Positions 5,823 to 7,768 of a DNA stretch of 7,768 nucleotides are shown piece after piece. A program made the position numbers and the translations under genes. Origin of the DNA: Marinosulfonomonas sp. (lineage in GTDB: Bacteria; Pseudomonadota; Alphaproteobacteria; Rhodobacterales; Rhodobacteraceae); the NCBI GenBank assembly GCA_022712735.1, contig JAFLKA010000467.1, positions 1 to 7,768 on the forward strand. Direction: 5' to 3'. The notes beneath the pieces are model-generated. The model was given only the letters and a program-made list of their open reading frames with translations. It was not told where the DNA came from and ran no database searches. How positions within the stretch are numbered: the stretch's first letter is position 1; the number at the start of each line of letters is the position of its first letter.

Positions 5823-6287
5823 GTTAGACGCCTCGGCTTCGGTCGCTTCGCCTTCAGCGGCTTCCATTTCCATTGCTGGAGAAACGCTCGCCAAATAGGC
5901 TGCAATATCTTCGCCACCTTTTTTCAAACGAAAGCTCATCGAGCTTTTCGCGCCGCCGTCATCCAGATATTCCCGCAGGAACACCTTGGGGTCGGTCACA
6001 TATTTTGCAATCAGTTCTTCGTCCCAGACCAGACCGGCTTCAGCAGCGGCGACAAGGGATTTACCATATCTGAAACCTTCAACAGCGCCAGCAGCGCGGC
6101 CGATGATGCCATACAGGTTCGGGCCGGTTTTGCCGCCTTTGAAAATCACGTCGTCGCCATTGACGACCATGTGACAGGCTTTGCATTTTTTGAACAGCTT
6201 TTCGCCAGCGGCGACATCGCCTTCGGCCAAAGCAGGGGTTGCAGTGCCAAGAGCAGCAAGAATGGCAAGTGTGCGTATGGATGTCAT
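5820..6287 (-). CDS. cycA: cytochrome c550 (c2-type, periplasmic electron carrier)
   Basis: Soluble class I c-type cytochrome carrying electrons from the bc1 complex to the aa3 oxidase in the periplasm. Of 155 residues, 1-21 form a Sec signal peptide (cleaved after TPALA). The heme attachment motif is C35-K-A-C38-H39. The KGGKTGPNLYGIIGR segment (50-64) is typical of the c550/c2 family, and M117 in SSMSFRL is the expected sixth heme ligand. The C-terminal tail is acidic and Ala/Glu-rich, ending AEGEATEAEASN, close to the end of Paracoccus c550 (...EGESN) as I remember it, so the protein appears complete although a palindromic element begins at its stop codon. The ATG at 6287 follows a GAGG ribosome binding site. 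It lies on the same strand as ctaD, its likely electron acceptor. The symbol cycA is by analogy with Paracoccus. Confidence 0.93.
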   Translation of the reverse strand: MTSIRTLAILAALGTATPALAEGDVAAGEKLFKKCKACHMVVNGDDVIFKGGKTGPNLYGIIGRAAGAVEGFRYGKSLVAAAEAGLVWDEELIAKYVTDPKVFLREYLDDGGAKSSMSFRLKKGGEDIAAYLASVSPAMEMEAAEGEATEAEASN

Positions 6288-6324
6288 AGTAACCTCGTTG
6301 GTTTTGGATTCGCGTCACTCGCAG

Positions 6325-6352
6325 AATATAGGAAAACATACGGGAATTGAAA
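6325..6352 (-). promoter_or_regulatory. candidate promoter for cytochrome c550
   Basis: Minus strand TATATT (6330-6325) is a five-of-six match to the -10 consensus, 16 bases after a poor -35-like TTTCAA (6352-6347). It lies in the 97-base gap after lipB and would give a leader of about 30 bases before the start codon. The -35 is weak, so an activator or an alternative start is possible. Confidence 0.4.
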
Positions 6353-6384
6353 GGCGATGAAGCCATGTCGCGACTAATGGCGCG

Positions 6385-7035
6385 TTATTGCCCGAAAATC
6401 TTTGCAAAGCTGTGCTTTAGGGCAACATCCACATCAGGCATCGTTACCGGCAGGCCCAGATCAACCAGACTGGTCACCCCGTGCTGGGTGATACCGCAGG
6501 GGATGATGCCGCTGTAATGCTCTAACTCGGGCTCTACATTGATCGAAATCCCGTGAAAGCTGACCCATTTGCGCAAGCGCACCCCGATGGCGGCGATTTT
6601 ATCCTCGTGCGGAGTACCGTCTGGATTTAGCGGTTTGTCATTACGGACAACCCAGACGCCAACGCGGCCTTCCCGGCGCTCGCCTTTGACATTGAACTGG
6701 TCCAGCGTGCCGATCACCCAATCTTCCAGTTGGTGGACAAACTGGCGCACATCGCGGCCCCGCGCACCCACATCCAGCATGGCATAGGCCACCCGCTGGC
6801 CCGGCCCGTGGTAGGTATACTGGCCACCGCGTTTGGAGGTGTAGACAGGAAAGCGGTCAGGATCGGTTAGATCGGCCGCTTTGGCGCTGGTGCCGGCGGT
6901 ATATAGCGGCGGGTGTTCAACCAGCCAGATCGCCTCGCCCATGGTGCCCGCCACAATGCCTGCCGCGCGGGCCTCCATTTCCAAAACGGCCACGTCGTAA
7001 TCTGTCAGTCCGGTGGATGTGATCCATTCTACCAT
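6385..7035 (-). CDS. lipB: octanoyl-(acyl carrier protein)-protein N-octanoyltransferase
   Basis: Transfers the octanoyl group from acyl carrier protein to the lysine of lipoyl domains in 2-oxoacid dehydrogenases and the glycine cleavage H protein, the first step of endogenous lipoate synthesis in the cytoplasm; LipA then inserts sulfur. At 216 residues it is standard for the family. The signature [12 protein letters not shown] (69-80, H77) is intact. The catalytic pair is present: K146 in [10 protein letters not shown] and C180 in GIIPCGI, flanked by the SFHGISINV motif (159-167). The frame extends 30 codons upstream, but those residues are unlike the family, so I use the ATG at 7035, where the protein begins [13 protein letters not shown]; an AGG lies about eight bases before it. 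It stands apart from cytochrome c550 by 97 bases and is probably transcribed on its own. Confidence 0.96.
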   Translation of the reverse strand: MVEWITSTGLTDYDVAVLEMEARAAGIVAGTMGEAIWLVEHPPLYTAGTSAKAADLTDPDRFPVYTSKRGGQYTYHGPGQRVAYAMLDVGARGRDVRQFVHQLEDWVIGTLDQFNVKGERREGRVGVWVVRNDKPLNPDGTPHEDKIAAIGVRLRKWVSFHGISINVEPELEHYSGIIPCGITQHGVTSLVDLGLPVTMPDVDVALKHSFAKIFGQ

Positions 7036-7120
7036 TGTGTGCGCCTGCGTGCTGTAACTGCTTTGTCTGTCGCACTGTGGGCGGGGCTTGTCAAAGGGGG
7101 AACGGGCAGCACTTTTTCTC

Positions 7121-7149
7121 TTCACATCCTATGGCGGTTTCGCTATACG
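7121..7149 (+). promoter_or_regulatory. candidate tRNA-Leu promoter
   Basis: TTCACA (7121-7126), a 17-base spacer and TATACG (7144-7149) match the sigma-70 consensus at five and four of six positions. Transcription would start roughly 15-20 bases before the mature tRNA 5' end at 7173. Confidence 0.5.
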
Positions 7150-7172
7150 CCGCCTTGCTTACCAGATCACGT

Positions 7173-7258
7173 GCGGTCGTGGCGGAATGGTAGACGCGCA
7201 GCGTTGAGGTCGCTGTGGGGTAACACCCGTGAGAGTTCGAGTCTCTCCGACCGCACCA
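7173..7258 (+). tRNA. tRNA-Leu (anticodon GAG), CCA encoded
   Basis: A complete cloverleaf can be folded by eye. The acceptor stem is GCGGTCG (7173-7179) with CGACCGC (7248-7254), discriminator A7255 and encoded CCA (7256-7258). The anticodon stem is CAGCG (7199-7203) with CGCTG (7211-7215), and the loop TTGAGGT places GAG at 7206-7208, reading CUC and CUU leucine codons. A long class II variable arm follows (GGGGTAACACCC region), as expected for leucine. The T arm is GAGAG (7231-7235), TTCGAGT loop, CTCTC (7243-7247). A T5 run (7259-7263) follows at once. No integrase, repeated tRNA 3' end or other island mark is seen beside it. Confidence 0.97.
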
Positions 7259-7270
7259 TTTTTCTATCTC

Positions 7271-7318
7271 ACGGCGCAAAGCGCCTCCGATGGGCGGGCT
7301 GGCCGCCCGAAGCGCCGT
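7271..7318. terminator. GC-rich nested hairpin between tRNA-Leu and the dimethylargininase gene
   Basis: ACGGCGC (7271-7277) pairs with GCGCCGT (7312-7318), enclosing GGGCGG (7292-7297) with CCGCCC (7303-7308). An alternative small hairpin, GGCGC-AAA-GCGCC, starts inside the left arm. It is followed by CTTTTGGGTC on the plus strand and, reading minus, by GAGATAGAAAAA. It sits between convergent genes and probably ends transcription from both sides, though neither tail is a classical T-tract. Confidence 0.45.
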
Positions 7319-7342
7319 CGCGCTTTTGGGTCTTGTTTCTGA

Positions 7343-7768
7343 TTAAAACCGAAGTGACAGACAGGACATGCCGCCATCCAGTTTGGCGCATTCGCGGTTG
7401 TCGATTTCCCTGACCTCATAACCACTTTCACGCAACCGTTTGGTTGTCGCGGGGAACCCTGCGGCCATAATCACCAACTGGTTAAAGCGGATGGCGTTGG
7501 CGGCGGCCTCTTCATCAGGGGCGGTGTAAATCACGTTATAATCGGTGAAACACCCCGAGGCGGCCAGCCGCTGGGTTGATAGGATCGTGTCTGTGTCCAG
7601 CAGGGAACAATCGGTTTTGAAATGCAGCACATCGGCGGGGATGGTAATGGTGCGCACGGTATAGCCCCAATCGCTGACCAATTCGGCAAGTTCATCCACA
7701 CCGGCCTGATTGGTGCGGTCCGACAGGCCGACCAGTATCTCGCGGGAGGTGACCAGAATGTCGCCGCC
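7343..7768 (-). CDS. dimethylargininase / DDAH family (N-terminus outside window)
   Basis: C-terminal 141 residues of an N(G),N(G)-dimethylarginine dimethylaminohydrolase-type enzyme, which hydrolyses methylated arginine to citrulline and an amine; the fold is that of the guanidino-modifying (arginine deiminase) superfamily. The frame is open to the right edge: 7768-7700 encodes GGDILVTSREILVGLSDRTN and onward, the substrate-pocket segment typical of DDAH, so the internal GTG at 7699 is not the start. The catalytic histidine is in LHFKTDCSLLD and the nucleophilic cysteine in the terminal GGMSCLSLRF (codon 7363-7361), with the ECAKLDGG loop just before. About 110 N-terminal residues should lie beyond the window. 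It converges with the tRNA-Leu gene. An arginine deiminase or citrulline-forming relative is less likely because of the ECAKLDGG...SLRF ending. Confidence 0.9.
   Translation of the reverse strand, partial: GGDILVTSREILVGLSDRTNQAGVDELAELVSDWGYTVRTITIPADVLHFKTDCSLLDTDTILSTQRLAASGCFTDYNVIYTAPDEEAAANAIRFNQLVIMAAGFPATTKRLRESGYEVREIDNRECAKLDGGMSCLSLRF

Noticed and set aside
7173..7258. tRNA-Leu as a possible integration site for a genomic island
   Set aside because: No integrase, no repeated tRNA 3' end, and the next gene is an ordinary metabolic one with similar composition.
6913..7413. Long plus-strand open frame running through the lipB 5' region and the tRNA gene
   Set aside because: It crosses a clear tRNA gene and is antisense to two well-supported genes, so it cannot be a real protein gene.

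Overview
The window looks like core chromosome of an alphaproteobacterium, most likely a marine Rhodobacterales (Roseobacter-type) organism. The reasons are protein families and phrasing seen by eye, not a search: an aa3-type cytochrome c oxidase subunit I whose metal ligands sit one residue off the Paracoccus numbering as I remember it, a Paracoccus-type cytochrome c550 ending in an acidic Ala/Glu-rich tail, LipB, a DUF2244 protein, and a tiny Gly/Ser-rich exported protein of a kind I associate with this group.

Layout. 1-443 (+): 3' part of a GatB/YqeY-domain gene, its start lying before the window. It converges with an ATP-grasp enzyme gene (495-1703, -). Then, all on the minus strand: a 69-residue exported or membrane-anchored small protein (1793-2002), a short secreted PEBP-like protein (2165-2563), and a pair of overlapping membrane-protein genes (DUF2244 at 2605-3123 and an unrecognised five-helix protein at 3110-3673). 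Next come ctaD (3751-5424), a 395-base non-coding region (5425-5819), cytochrome c550 (5820-6287) and lipB (6385-7035). A tRNA-Leu(GAG) gene with encoded CCA (7173-7258) is the only other plus-strand gene. A dimethylargininase gene (7343 to beyond 7768, -) enters from the right edge without its N-terminus.

The functional core is respiratory: cytochrome c550 is the expected soluble electron donor to the aa3 oxidase whose subunit I is encoded next door. The DNA between them is the most information-rich part of the window. It holds two FNR/FnrL-type boxes (one a perfect TTGAT-N4-ATCAA, one overlapping a plausible ctaD -35 element), an operator-like dyad, a GC-rich hairpin, and a 116-bp palindromic element with TA ends that begins at the cytochrome c550 stop codon. 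That element looks like an IS-derived MITE or small palindromic repeat.

I see no phage, CRISPR, toxin-antitoxin or defence system and no integrase. The best candidates for something undescribed are the palindromic element at the cytochrome c550 stop codon, the two-box oxygen-control arrangement at ctaD, and a membrane protein downstream of ctaD that weakly echoes the last helices of oxidase subunit I.
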